From: Paracoccus alkanivorans
GTDB taxonomy: Bacteria > Pseudomonadota > Alphaproteobacteria > Rhodobacterales > Rhodobacteraceae
Assembly: GCF_003697785.1 (NCBI RefSeq)
Contig: NZ_QOKZ01000003.1
Coordinates: 372,001-436,000, forward strand
Length of the DNA: 64,000 nt
Direction of reading: 5' to 3'
The stretch's first letter is position 1; each line of letters begins with the position of its first letter. The notes under the pieces are model-generated. The model was not told the DNA's origin. It saw only the letters and a program-made list of their open reading frames with translations, and searched no databases. Shown piece by piece: positions 27,545 through 38,960 of this stretch. The position numbers and the translations under genes are program-made.

Positions 27545-27814
27545 ATGGCCAATACGCCCCAATCCAAGAAGCGCGCACGCCAGACCCTGCGCCGCACCGA
27601 AGTCAACAAGGCCCGCCGGTCGCGCATCCGCACCTTTGTGCGCAAGGTCGAAGAGGCAATTGCCACCGGCAATGCCGAAGTTGCCCGTGAAGCCCTGAAA
27701 ACCGCTCAGCCCGAGCTGATGCGCGGTGTAACGAAGGGTATCTATCACAAGAATACTGCGGCGCGGAAAATGTCGCGCCTGTCTGCACGTGTAAAGGCAC
27801 TTTCCGCAGCTTGA
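27545..27814 (+). CDS. rpsT: 30S ribosomal protein S20
   Basis: 89 residues beginning [21 protein letters not shown], rich in Lys and Arg, with [19 protein letters not shown] at the C-terminus, as in all bacterial S20 proteins. It binds 16S rRNA in the small subunit. Monocistronic: its own promoter is upstream and an intrinsic terminator lies 63 bases after the stop. rpsT directly before dnaA is the usual arrangement in this group. Confidence 0.98.
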   Translation: MANTPQSKKRARQTLRRTEVNKARRSRIRTFVRKVEEAIATGNAEVAREALKTAQPELMRGVTKGIYHKNTAARKMSRLSARVKALSAA

Positions 27815-27876
27815 ATCGTGCATTGCACGATGCGCAAAAAACGCTTTGATACGGCACAGTAAGACCCGATTTCAAC

Positions 27877-27909
27877 AACGGGTGCGTAGTTCTTCTGCGC
27901 ACCCGTTTT
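27877..27909 (+). terminator. Rho-independent terminator of rpsT
   Basis: AACGGGTGCG and CGCACCCGTT make a perfect 10-bp stem with an 11-base loop; the stem's final TT runs into two more T bases, giving a short U tract. Confidence 0.8.
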
Positions 27910-28366
27910 GCGTATTCGCATCTGCAGAAAAACCCCTAAATTGTTCATTTTGAACGGTTTAGGAAATTTCGCTTATGAGTCAAAGGCCTTGCAGATTCGC
28001 TGACATACAATGCCTGTCAAGCGCATAGTTCAGTTGCACGATCCGCTCCGCTGTTGCAAATTTCAGCCTGCGATTCACGTCGCTCTTTGGGGGACAGGTC
28101 GTGCCGAAAACTGAAAATTGATTCGGTATTTCCGGTGTGATCGGGCGCTGAAAGAGACTAGCTCTTCTGCCCTTGGACTCGCGGCGGTCGGCTGCCACCG
28201 GCCTCTGTGCGTCCTTGTCGTTTGATTGGTGCGGGCAAAAGCCCGGTCTGGCGTCCGCGTTGCGGACGCTCGGCATTCTATTGCCAGTCAAATCCCTCGA
28301 AGGAAACAGGGGGGTCGTTGCCGCGATACGGCAAGGACCATGACAGGATAAAGGCTGGGCGAAGAG
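27910..28366. promoter_or_regulatory. Leader and putative origin-associated region upstream of dnaA
   Basis: About 457 bases without a gene. At 27935-27963 there is a 29-base interrupted palindrome: CCTAAA..GTTCA, 3-base centre, TGAAC..TTTAGG, with only two mismatched pairs. Closer to dnaA are three perfect hairpins: CGGGC-aaaa-GCCCG (28232-28245), GCGTCCGC-gtt-GCGGACGC (28251-28269) and TTGCCG-cgata-CGGCAA (28318-28334). No sequence close to the DnaA box TTATCCACA was found by eye. This may be the dnaA promoter and regulatory leader or part of oriC; the sequence alone does not decide. Confidence 0.5.
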
Positions 28367-29734
28367 ATGGAAGAAATTTGGGGGCAGGCATGTATCAAAC
28401 TGGAACAATCCGTCGGACCAAATAATTTCAATCACTGGATCAAGCCTCTCCGCCTGACCGCCCTGGACGAAGGGGTGGCGCGGTTCGCCAGCCCCACGCG
28501 CTTCATTTCCGATTGGGTAAGCCGTCATTTCGCCGATGACATCATGGGTGAATTGTCCCGTCACGGTCAGCAAGTCGAACGGCTTCGCTTTGAGGTGATC
28601 CCGCAAGAGGCTGTTCAGCCCGGTGCGTCCGGCGGAAAGAACGCCTCCCGCCCGGCAGCAGTAGCCCGGGAACTGAACAGCACCGGCAAGGCCGAGCTTG
28701 GCGCACCGCTTGACCCGCGCTTTACCTTTGGCAATTTCGTTGTCGGCAAGCCCAACGAACTGGCGCATGCCGCCGCCCGCCGTGTGTCCGAGGGCGGACC
28801 TGTCGGCTTCAACCCGCTTTTCCTTTATGGAGGTGTTGGGTTGGGCAAGACGCATCTGATGCATGCGATTGCACATGATTACCAACAACGTGATCCATCG
28901 GCACGGGTGTTGTATCTCTCTGCCGAGCAATTCATGTATCGTTTCGTACAGGCTCTGCGCGAAAGCACGATCATGGACTTCAAGGGCATGTTCCGGAACG
29001 TGAACATGCTGATGGTGGATGACGTGCAGTTCATCGCTGGCAAGGATAGCACACAGGAAGAATTCTTTCATACATTCAATGCACTGGTCGACCAGGGTAA
29101 GCAGATCGTCATATCGGCGGATCGCACGCCGGCGGAAATCAAGGGCCTGGAAGAGCGGATCAAGTCGCGCCTTTCCTGCGGCCTGATCGTCGATCTGCAT
29201 CCCACTACCTACGAGTTGCGCCTGGGCATCCTGCAGTCCAAGACCGAAGCATTCCGTCAGCAGCAGCCGGATCTGCAGATCGGCAACGGCGTTCTGGAAT
29301 TCCTTGCAAATCGAATCACCACCAATGTCCGCGTGCTTGAAGGCGCGCTTCAACGGCTGTTTGCTCATGCCAGCCTTCTGCGCCGCGAGATCACGCTGGA
29401 AGTCGCCCAAGAGTGCCTGACCGACATCCTGCGCACCAATGACCGCAAGATCTCGATCGACGATATCCAGCGCAAGGTGGCCGAGCATTACAATATCCGC
29501 CTTGCCGACATGATGGGCCCCAAGCGGGCGCGGAACGTGGCCCGGCCGCGTCAGATTGCGATGTATCTGTCGAAACAGCTCACCAATCGCTCGCTGCCCG
29601 AGATAGGGCGCAGGTTCGGCGGACGCGATCACACCACCATCATGCACGGTGTTCGCAAGATCGAGGAACTGGCGGGTGAAGATCTTGGGCTGGCAGAGGA
29701 TATCGCTCTTCTCCGGCGGCAACTCGAAGCCTGA
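28367..29734 (+). CDS. dnaA: Chromosomal replication initiator DnaA
   Basis: AAA+ ATPase that opens the replication origin. The 455 residues comprise domain I (1-80, EEIWGQACIKLEQSVG), a Pro/Ala linker (about 80-115), and an ATPase with Walker A GGVGLGKT (155-162) and Walker B MLMVDDVQFI (214-223). The DNA-binding domain IV has the signature GGRDHTTIMHGVRKIE near the end. AAGAG precedes the ATG. It is followed by dnaN about 100 bases later, then recF, the standard origin-proximal order. Confidence 0.98.
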   Translation: MEEIWGQACIKLEQSVGPNNFNHWIKPLRLTALDEGVARFASPTRFISDWVSRHFADDIMGELSRHGQQVERLRFEVIPQEAVQPGASGGKNASRPAAVARELNSTGKAELGAPLDPRFTFGNFVVGKPNELAHAAARRVSEGGPVGFNPLFLYGGVGLGKTHLMHAIAHDYQQRDPSARVLYLSAEQFMYRFVQALRESTIMDFKGMFRNVNMLMVDDVQFIAGKDSTQEEFFHTFNALVDQGKQIVISADRTPAEIKGLEERIKSRLSCGLIVDLHPTTYELRLGILQSKTEAFRQQQPDLQIGNGVLEFLANRITTNVRVLEGALQRLFAHASLLRREITLEVAQECLTDILRTNDRKISIDDIQRKVAEHYNIRLADMMGPKRARNVARPRQIAMYLSKQLTNRSLPEIGRRFGGRDHTTIMHGVRKIEELAGEDLGLAEDIALLRRQLEA

Positions 29735-29833
29735 AACCGGGGCTATCATGAAATCCTTGTGACCGTCACGGCAGGCGGTTACAAAACAGGTCCGTGGAAT
29801 GGGCCGCATGGCCTGAAGGGACAGGGAAGAGCG

Positions 29834-30952
29834 ATGAAATTCTCGATCGAGCGCGCCGTTCTGGTCAAAGCCGTGTCGCAGGCCCAATCGGTTGTCGAGC
29901 GGCGCAACACAATTCCCATTCTCGCCAATGTCCTCATTGAGGCGGCCCCCGATGGTGTCAGCTTCCGTGCGACCGATCTGGATGTCGAGGTCGTGGATCG
30001 TGCAGTTGCCCAGGTGGAACGGCCCGGTGCAACCACCGTCAGCGCCATCATGCTCAACGAGATCGCCAGAAAGCTGCCTGATGGCGCATTGGTCCAGATT
30101 ACCTCGGACGATGCGGCGGGTCGGCTGACCGTCGAGGCGGGCCGGTCGAATTTCAGCCTCGCCACGCTCCCGCGCGAGGATTTTCCGGTTCTGGCGGCGA
30201 CCGAATACAGTGCCAATTTCACTGCTCCGGCTTCGGTTTTGCGACGGCTGTTCGACAAGGCGAAATTTGCCATATCGACCGAAGAGACGCGCTATTACCT
30301 CAATGGCGTTTACATGCATGTGGCGGAATCCGAAGATGGCCCGATGCTGCGCTGCGTTGCGACCGACGGCCATCGCCTGGCCCGCATAGACGCTCCGTTG
30401 CCCGATGGTGCCGCCGGGCTGCCGGGCGTCATCGTTCCGCGCAAGACGGTGGGCGAGTTGCGTAAGCTGCTGGATGACGACGATGCCGATATTGCTGTCT
30501 CTGTCAGCGAGACCAAGATACGATTTGCGACGGCAGAGATCACCCTGACCTCTAAGGTCATCGACGGCACTTTCCCGGATTACTCCCGTGTCATTCCCGC
30601 GAACAACACCCGCAAGCTCGAGGTCGATGCCAGTGATTTCGCCCGCGCCGTGGATCGCGTGGCGACGGTCAGCAGCGAACGCTCGCGCGCCGTCAAGCTG
30701 GCGTTGGAATCCGACCGGCTGGTTCTGTCGGTGAATGCGCCCGATTCCGGCGCCGCGGAAGAGGAACTGATCGTGGCCTATTCCGATGACCCGCTGGAGA
30801 TCGGCTTTAACGCCAAATACCTGCAAGAGATCGCCAGCCAGGTCGATCGCGACAACGCGGTGTTCATGTTCAACGGTTCGGGCGATGCCGCGCTGATCCG
30901 CGAAGGCAGTGATCAAAGCGCGATCTATGTCGTCATGCCGATGCGGGTGTGA
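29834..30952 (+). CDS. dnaN: DNA polymerase III beta sliding clamp
   Basis: 372 residues from the ATG at 29834, preceded by GGGAAGAG. An upstream in-frame start would add 25 residues absent from the family. Three clamp-fold repeats of about 120 residues are readable, starting MKFSIERAVLVKAVSQAQSVV, with the middle-domain ATDGHRLARIDAPLP and the final VMPMRV. It encircles DNA and tethers the replicase. The 3' end overlaps the recF start by 4 bases. Confidence 0.98.
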   Translation: MKFSIERAVLVKAVSQAQSVVERRNTIPILANVLIEAAPDGVSFRATDLDVEVVDRAVAQVERPGATTVSAIMLNEIARKLPDGALVQITSDDAAGRLTVEAGRSNFSLATLPREDFPVLAATEYSANFTAPASVLRRLFDKAKFAISTEETRYYLNGVYMHVAESEDGPMLRCVATDGHRLARIDAPLPDGAAGLPGVIVPRKTVGELRKLLDDDDADIAVSVSETKIRFATAEITLTSKVIDGTFPDYSRVIPANNTRKLEVDASDFARAVDRVATVSSERSRAVKLALESDRLVLSVNAPDSGAAEEELIVAYSDDPLEIGFNAKYLQEIASQVDRDNAVFMFNGSGDAALIREGSDQSAIYVVMPMRV

Positions 30953-32028
30953 CGGTTACGACTCTTTCGCTGGCGCAGTTCCGGTCCTGGCCACGGCTGG
31001 ATCTGGAACTCGACCAGTGCCCCATGGCGATCTTTGGCCCGAACGGATCGGGCAAGACCAATATCCTGGAAGCGGTGTCCATGCTGGCTCCCGGGCGCGG
31101 GCTTCGGGCGGTTCCCGCCCCCGAGCAGGCCCGGCAAGGGCGCGATGCCGGCTGGCGGATCAGGGCATGTATCGGCGATCACGAGGTCGAGACCACAGCC
31201 CCGCCCGGTCAGTCCCGCGTTGTCGCGATCGATGACAAGCAGGTGCCGCAGACCGCTTTGGGGCGGTTGCTACGGGTGATCTGGCTGGTGCCGGCGATGG
31301 ACCGGCTCTGGTCCGATACGCCCGATACGCGCCGCAGGTTCATGGACAGGGTCGCGCTCAGCCTGTTTCCGGATCATGCCGAACATGCGCTTGCCTATGA
31401 CAAATCCATGCGTGAACGGAACCGCCTGCTGAAGGACCAGGTGACCGATCCCGGCTGGTATCGGGCGCTGGAGTCGCAGATGGGTGCGGCAGGCGCAGTC
31501 CTGACCCGCAACCGGCAAGCGGCGCTGACGCGGATCATGGCGGCACAGGACGAGGCCGCGACCGGGTTTCCGGCAGCGACCCTGACCCTTATGCCCGGCG
31601 AAGGCCAGGCCGACGATCCGGACGAGCAAAGCATCGCCGCGAGATTGGCCTCGATGCGCGCGCGAGATCTGGCGGCGGGGCGCAGCCTGACCGGACCGCA
31701 TCGCGCCGATCTGGGCGCGTGTTGGGGACCGCAGGAGATGCCCGCGGCATTGTCATCGACCGGAGAGCAGAAGGCGCTGCTTCTGTCGCTTGTCCTGGCC
31801 AATGCCCGCGCCCTGTCGGATCAGCCGGTGGTTCTGCTGCTGGACGAGGTCGCGGCGCATCTTGATGCGGAAAGGCGCGCGGCATTGTATGATCAGATCA
31901 CGGTCTTGCCGGCGCAAACATTGCTGACGGGAACGGGTCCGGAGTTGTTCACCGATTTCGGCGCGAGGGCGCGACGGCTGTCGGTTCGTAAAGATGGCGG
32001 CGCCTCCAGCGCCGAGGAGGTTGAATGA
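30949..32028 (+). CDS. recF: DNA replication/repair ATPase RecF
   Basis: 359 residues from a GTG that overlaps the dnaN stop. SMC-like head with Walker A GPNGSGKT (30-37), signature region LSSTGEQKALLLSLVLA (about 264-280) and Walker B VVLLLDEVAAHLD. RecF loads RecA at gapped DNA together with RecO and RecR. The stop overlaps the LysE gene by 4 bases. Confidence 0.95.
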   Translation: MTVTTLSLAQFRSWPRLDLELDQCPMAIFGPNGSGKTNILEAVSMLAPGRGLRAVPAPEQARQGRDAGWRIRACIGDHEVETTAPPGQSRVVAIDDKQVPQTALGRLLRVIWLVPAMDRLWSDTPDTRRRFMDRVALSLFPDHAEHALAYDKSMRERNRLLKDQVTDPGWYRALESQMGAAGAVLTRNRQAALTRIMAAQDEAATGFPAATLTLMPGEGQADDPDEQSIAARLASMRARDLAAGRSLTGPHRADLGACWGPQEMPAALSSTGEQKALLLSLVLANARALSDQPVVLLLDEVAAHLDAERRAALYDQITVLPAQTLLTGTGPELFTDFGARARRLSVRKDGGASSAEEVE

Positions 32029-32660
32029 CACTGCCAGCAGAATCGATCTGGCTTTATGCCATTGCCATGATCGGAATCTGGTTCACACCCGGGCCGGTCT
32101 GGGTGGCAATCATCGCGCGAGCGCTCGCTTCGGGCTTCAGGGGTGTCTGGCCGCTGGCGATCGGGGTCGCCATTGGCGATGCGATATGGCCGCTGATCGC
32201 GATTTTCGGGCTGGCCGTGATCGTTTCGCAAAACGCCATGCTAATCGAGGCGATGCGGTGGGTCGCCGCCGCGGTCTTTATCGGCATGGGCCTCATGCTG
32301 TTGCGCAAGGCATCGCAGCCGGTCGAACGCGATTCGCGCCTGACCCGCAGTGGCACTTGGGCGGGGTTCTCGGCGGGCCTCTTGGCCATCGCCGGAAATC
32401 CCAAGGCGGCATTGTTCTATGTCGGCGTGCTGCCGGGTTTCTTCGATGTCACGGTGCTGACCGGCCCGGATGTCACGACCATCGTTGTCATGTCCTGCGC
32501 GATTCCCTTTTGCCTCAATCTTGGCATGGGCGGGGCAATCGCCGCCGCACGTTCAAAGCTGTCCAGCCCGACCGGTTTGCGACGGATGAACCTGGTCTCG
32601 GGCGGGCTTTTGATCGCGGTTGGATGTGTCATCGGGCTGGGCCAGGCGCTGGCCGGCTGA
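32025..32660 (+). CDS. LysE/RhtB-family amino-acid exporter
   Basis: 211 residues with about six membrane helices and the family N-terminus, in which WFTPGPVWVAIIARALASGF corresponds to the LysE PGP motif. These proteins export amino acids or homoserine-lactone-like compounds; the substrate here is unknown. It is inserted between recF and gyrB, overlapping recF by 4 bases, so it is co-transcribed with replication genes. That link is probably accidental instead of functional. Confidence 0.87.
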   Translation: MTLPAESIWLYAIAMIGIWFTPGPVWVAIIARALASGFRGVWPLAIGVAIGDAIWPLIAIFGLAVIVSQNAMLIEAMRWVAAAVFIGMGLMLLRKASQPVERDSRLTRSGTWAGFSAGLLAIAGNPKAALFYVGVLPGFFDVTVLTGPDVTTIVVMSCAIPFCLNLGMGGAIAAARSKLSSPTGLRRMNLVSGGLLIAVGCVIGLGQALAG

Positions 32661-32697
32661 ACCCGGCCGGAGCGGTGGAAAAAACCCAGTGTTTGCC

Positions 32698-32726
32698 GTG
32701 ACTTTCCTTTCGCGAATGGCTATATC
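32698..32726 (+). promoter_or_regulatory. Candidate gyrB promoter
   Basis: GTGACT (32698-32703), a 17-base spacer and TATATC (32721-32726), 28 bases before the gyrB ATG. Each hexamer matches the sigma-70 consensus at four of six positions. The site is plausible but unproven. Confidence 0.4.
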
Positions 32727-32751
32727 ATCAGCAGATTGACAGGAACGATAG

Positions 32752-35193
<2,442 letters not shown>

Positions 35194-35384
35194 CAATCAA
35201 AATGGCGTGTGTGTTGTAAAACTGCTGCATTAGATGGTGCTTTTGTGCTTTCTATCAGCTTTAAGGCCAGTGTCAGATTGCAATTTCAGCAATGAGCGCG
35301 TTATCTGCACTTACCCCTGCCTGTATGCGTTTGCAGGATTTGCTTTGCATGCGGCACCCCAAAGTATTGGATTGGAGAATCGAA

Positions 35385-36134
35385 ATGCGTGGAAAATTTC
35401 TTGCCACGGTCTGCGCGGTTTCAGGCGTTACCATCGCGGCTACCGGTGCAGCTTTTGCCGGCGGCTATGTTGCCCCGGTTGTTGAAGAGACCCCTATCGT
35501 CGTAGAGCCGACCCCGGTTTCCGATTGGGCGGGCGCCTATGCCGGTGGATCGCTTGGTTATTCGTTCGGTGGCGATGATGAAGTCGGGCTTGAGCCGCGT
35601 CTACCGGATGGCACTTCACTCGGCGTGGATGGTAATCTTGGTGACGTGGACATGAAAGGCGTTACCGCAGGGCTGCATGCCGGCTATCGCTGGCAGCGCG
35701 GCAACTGGGTCTTTGGTCCGGAACTCGGCATCGAAGGCGGCAGCGTCGACGGAAGCACCGAGCTTGCTGGTTATGACGGCACAGAGATGGAGTCCTCGCT
35801 GAACTATCTCGTCGGCCTGAAGATGAAGACCGGCTATGCCTTCAACCCGCAAACGCTGGTCTACGGTACCTTCGGTGTCGCTCATGGTGATTTCGACTAC
35901 GAGCTCTCTCGTGGGGACGAGTCGGTTACCGAGAGCTTCTCGGATACCGGTCTTACGGCGGGCCTTGGTGTCGAGCGTAAGCTGAACGACAAGCTGTCGA
36001 TGTTCGCGGAATGGGAATATCGTCACTTTGAAAACACCGATGTCAGCTTCGATGCTGGTGCAGCTGGTTCGCTGGTCACCGCGGCTTCTCCGTCGCACCA
36101 CAATGTCAAGGTTGGTGTGAACTACCGCTTCTGA
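35385..36134 (+). CDS. Outer-membrane beta-barrel protein (OmpA-like/opacity-type porin family)
   Basis: 249 residues from the ATG at 35385 with GGAG upstream. Signal peptide to about 25 (GAAFAGGY). Then an acidic-Pro linker (APVVEETPIVVEPTPVSDW) and alternating strands such as AGAYAGGSLGYSFGG, TAGLHAGYRWQRGNWVFGPELGIEGG and the final NVKVGVNYRF, whose terminal Phe is typical of outer-membrane barrels. This is the eight-strand fold family; the exact role (adhesion, porin, structural) is unclear. A strong terminator follows. Confidence 0.88.
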   Translation: MRGKFLATVCAVSGVTIAATGAAFAGGYVAPVVEETPIVVEPTPVSDWAGAYAGGSLGYSFGGDDEVGLEPRLPDGTSLGVDGNLGDVDMKGVTAGLHAGYRWQRGNWVFGPELGIEGGSVDGSTELAGYDGTEMESSLNYLVGLKMKTGYAFNPQTLVYGTFGVAHGDFDYELSRGDESVTESFSDTGLTAGLGVERKLNDKLSMFAEWEYRHFENTDVSFDAGAAGSLVTAASPSHHNVKVGVNYRF

Positions 36135-36156
36135 TCCATCGGATCGGTTGAAATCA

Positions 36157-36186
36157 GGGCCGGCCGCGTTGCGAGCCGGCCCTTTT
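36157..36186 (+). terminator. Rho-independent terminator of the barrel gene
   Basis: GGGCCGGC and GCCGGCCC make a perfect 8-bp GC stem with a 10-base loop, directly followed by TTTT, 23 bases after the stop. Confidence 0.85.
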
Positions 36187-36235
36187 CATTGGTTAACGGG
36201 ATATGCCTCAAGCCTTGCCGCTCCCGCCTGCAGTT

Positions 36236-36712
36236 TTATCGGGGTAAGCGTAATGGCCGCGCCTCGAAAATGGTTTCCATCGAGAAAACACCCGTCACCC
36301 GTTCGAGGTTCATATCCTCGATCAATGCCTTGTAGCAGCGGTCATAGCCGCTCATCGACGTGGTCACGAGCTTGGCCATGTAATCCCATTCTCCACCGAT
36401 TCTGTGAAATTCGGTGATCTCCGGTATCGATTCGACGCGCACACGAAAGCGACGGGCCCAGGCATCGTCATGATGCCGGGTGCGAATCATCACGAACACC
36501 GTCAGATGCAACCCCGCCCGGGCCGCGTCGATGACGGCGCGGCTTCCCTGCAGTATCCCGGCCTCGGTCAGCTTCTGCAAACGCCGCCAGCAGGCGTTTT
36601 GCGATAATCCGATTCGCTCTGCCAATTCGCGCTGCGACAAGGAGGCATCCTGTTGCAGCGCCGCCAGGATACGGTGGTCGATTTCGTCGATATCCATATT
36701 TCTATCGATCAT
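36236..36712 (-). CDS. Lrp/AsnC-family transcriptional regulator
   Basis: 158 residues (an inner ATG would give 153). The N-terminal helix-turn-helix is MDIDEIDHRILAALQQDASLSQRELAERIGLSQNACWRRLQKL, and the RAM ligand-binding domain follows (VFVMIRTRH, GEWDYMAKLVT, MNLERVTGVFSMETI). Such octameric regulators usually sense an amino acid and act on the divergent gene, here a class V aminotransferase 94 bases away. An AT-rich dyad in the gap is the likely operator. Confidence 0.93.
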   Translation of the reverse strand: MIDRNMDIDEIDHRILAALQQDASLSQRELAERIGLSQNACWRRLQKLTEAGILQGSRAVIDAARAGLHLTVFVMIRTRHHDDAWARRFRVRVESIPEITEFHRIGGEWDYMAKLVTTSMSGYDRCYKALIEDMNLERVTGVFSMETIFEARPLRLPR

Positions 36713-36740
36713 TTCAACTAACCTTTAAGGCCATTCTTGA

Positions 36741-36758
36741 AAAATTCATATCAATTTT
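36741..36758. promoter_or_regulatory. AT-rich dyad, candidate Lrp/AsnC operator
   Basis: AAAATT-catatc-AATTTT is a perfect inverted repeat in a strikingly AT-rich patch, midway between the divergent regulator and aminotransferase genes. Lrp-type proteins favour such AT-rich palindromes. Confidence 0.5.
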
Positions 36759-36806
36759 ACCGATATCCCGTGTCATCCTGTTTCCTGACGAACATGGAGG
36801 CAGCGC

Positions 36807-38195
36807 GTGAACTTCTTTGCGGAATTTCGGAAGAACCTGGGCGATCTGCACGCCCTGCATAACGGGTTGATCGGACGCGAAACGCAGGTTCCCGGGCCGT
36901 TCGGACCGCATAGGATGATCTATGCCGATTACGTCGCATCGGGGCGCGCCTTGCGGCAGGTCGAGCAGACGATCATGGAAGAAGTTCTGCCATATTATGC
37001 CAACAGCCATACCGAGGCCAGCCATTGCGGTGCCATGATGACCCGTTTGCGGCGGGCGGCACGGGCCGAAATCCTGCGCTATGCGAGAGGTGGCGATGAA
37101 CATGCGGTCATCTTCACCGGCTCCGGCGCCACGGCAGGCCTGAACCGGCTGGTCCATCTGTTTGGTATCGGGCCGGGTTGGACCGTCTTGATCGGTCCCT
37201 ATGAACATCACTCGAATATCCTGCCCTGGCGCGAGAGTGGCGCAAGAGTGGTCGAGATACCCGAAGCCGGGGCAGGTGGCCCGGATATGGTCGCGATCAG
37301 GGCGGAACTCGCAATGGGCGGGCCGGTTCTCGGATCGTTTTCGGCGGCTTCCAATGTGACGGGGGTGGTCACCGATGTCGCGGCGGTGACACGGTTGATG
37401 AAGGGGCATGGAGCCAAGATCCTGTGGGATTATGCCGGTGGCGCACCTTATCTGCCTATCGACATGGGATTGGGAATGGATGCAGTCGTTGCCTCTCCGC
37501 ATAAGTTCATTGGCGGGCCGGGGGCGACGGGGATCATCATCCTGCGCCGGGATGCGGTAAGAGCGACGCGCCCGACCCAACCGGGAGGCGGCACAGTCCG
37601 CTTCGTAAACTCGACCGGCCAGGATTATGCCAGCACCGTGGAGGCACGGGAGGAAAGCGGGACGCCCAATGTCCTGGGCGATATCCGGGCAGCCATGGTA
37701 TTCGCACTGAAAGACAGGATCGGGCAGCCGCAAATCGACGCCATCCATTCACGTTGGCTGAATAAGGCGGGAAGGCTGGATTCCACACCCGGATTGCAAA
37801 TGCTGGGGCATCCCACGGCAGCACGTTTGCCAATCTTCGCTTTCCGGGTGCGTGATGGGCGGGGCGGCTTCATTCACCATCAACTGGCGACCCGCATGCT
37901 GTCCGATCTCTATGGCATCCAAGCGCGGGGCGGTTGCGCCTGTGCCGGACCCTATGTTCATCGGCTGCTGGGAATAGATGACCGGGAATCGGCGCGATTG
38001 CGGGCCGCGATATTGCGTGGTGAGGAGATACGAAAACCCGGCTTCGTCCGCCTGAACCTGTGCTGGGCGGCACCGGAAAGCGAAATCGACACGATCCTTG
38101 ATGCGCTTTGCGATCTGGCCGGAAATGCGTCACGCTATGCGGACCGTTACTCCTGTGATCCCACCACGGCGATTTTCAGCCCGGTCGCGGCCTGA
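36807..38195 (+). CDS. Class V aminotransferase / cysteine-desulfurase-like PLP enzyme
   Basis: 462 residues of PLP fold type I. The N-terminal MIYADYVASGRALRQVEQTI is typical of SufS-like members. TGSGATAGLNRLV binds phosphate. D208 (LWDYAGGAPY) and the Schiff-base lysine K233 (ASPHKFIGGPGATG) complete the cofactor site. A cysteine pair appears in RGGCACAGPYVHRLLG, where desulfurases carry a mobile catalytic cysteine. Substrate is unknown; no suf or isc partners lie nearby. Divergent from the AsnC regulator. The 3' end overlaps the WYL regulator gene by 49 bases. Confidence 0.88.
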   Translation: MNFFAEFRKNLGDLHALHNGLIGRETQVPGPFGPHRMIYADYVASGRALRQVEQTIMEEVLPYYANSHTEASHCGAMMTRLRRAARAEILRYARGGDEHAVIFTGSGATAGLNRLVHLFGIGPGWTVLIGPYEHHSNILPWRESGARVVEIPEAGAGGPDMVAIRAELAMGGPVLGSFSAASNVTGVVTDVAAVTRLMKGHGAKILWDYAGGAPYLPIDMGLGMDAVVASPHKFIGGPGATGIIILRRDAVRATRPTQPGGGTVRFVNSTGQDYASTVEAREESGTPNVLGDIRAAMVFALKDRIGQPQIDAIHSRWLNKAGRLDSTPGLQMLGHPTAARLPIFAFRVRDGRGGFIHHQLATRMLSDLYGIQARGGCACAGPYVHRLLGIDDRESARLRAAILRGEEIRKPGFVRLNLCWAAPESEIDTILDALCDLAGNASRYADRYSCDPTTAIFSPVAA

Positions 38196-38896
38196 TTATC
38201 CGAATCACAGAAACGCGCCCTGCGTGTGGCTGCATATTCACGAACCAGCGCGACCCGGTGAGGGCGAAAGCTCTTGCCGGTCTGATGCAGCGCCTCGATG
38301 CGGTTGACGTGGAAGATCCGGAAATCCATCCGCAAGCGGCAATAGGCCAGAAGCATCAACGTATTCTGTGAATAGGACAGGCCAAGCGGCCAGATCACCC
38401 TGCTTGTCGCTGCACCCTTGAGATCCGTGTAATCGATCTCGAGAGCCATCTCGTCCCAGCATGCCGCCCGGATTACCGCGAGGTCCACACGGGGCGGAAC
38501 GCGGTCTGGCCCGGCGTCAAAGCTGCGCATGACTGCGTGCAATGCCTGTCGTGACTGACGCTCGGGCAAAGTGGCGATGATACGGGCAAGCGCGTCATGA
38601 GCCGCCGAGGTCAGTTCCGGGTCACCGATACGGCCAAGAGCATCAACCGCCAGCCGCAGCGCCTCGATCTCGAGACGTGAAAAGCTTTGCGGCGGCAACG
38701 CCGGATCTTCGGTCAGGGTATAGCCCAGCCCTGCCTCGCCATCTATCAACGCTCCGCCGGCCCTTAGCGTCGCGATGTCCCGGTAAAGCTGCCGCAGGGA
38801 CACACCGGTTTCCTCGGCCAGTCTCGTAGCAGTGACGGGCGCGGGCAGACGGCGCAACAGATCCATCAATCGCATCAGGCGGTCGGTGCGGGCCAT
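38147..38896 (-). CDS. YafY-type transcriptional regulator (HTH and WYL domains)
   Basis: 249 residues. The N-terminal winged helix is MARTDRLMRLMDLLRRLPAPVTATRLAEETGVSLRQLYRDIATLRA. The middle WYL domain has WDEMALEIDYTDLKGAATSRVIWPLGLSYSQNTLMLLAYCRLRMDFRIFHVNRIEAL. WYL proteins often bind nucleic acids or small ligands and regulate nearby genes. It is divergent from the GST gene with 64 bases between starts, so the GST is its likely target. Confidence 0.92.
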   Translation of the reverse strand: MARTDRLMRLMDLLRRLPAPVTATRLAEETGVSLRQLYRDIATLRAGGALIDGEAGLGYTLTEDPALPPQSFSRLEIEALRLAVDALGRIGDPELTSAAHDALARIIATLPERQSRQALHAVMRSFDAGPDRVPPRVDLAVIRAACWDEMALEIDYTDLKGAATSRVIWPLGLSYSQNTLMLLAYCRLRMDFRIFHVNRIEALHQTGKSFRPHRVALVREYAATRRARFCDSDNQAATGLKIAVVGSQE

Positions 38897-38960
38897 ACTG
38901 CCTCTTTCTGTCAGTGGGGTTCGTCTAATCCTTGCTCATCAACCGTCAAGGAGACAACCC

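Noticed and set aside
27815..28366. Canonical DnaA boxes marking oriC
   Set aside because: No match better than about 5 of 9 to TTATCCACA was found by eye, so oriC is not called here.
27980..30916. 978-codon open frame on the minus strand
   Set aside because: Exactly antisense to dnaA and most of dnaN. It has no recognisable domain and is an artefact of high GC codon bias.
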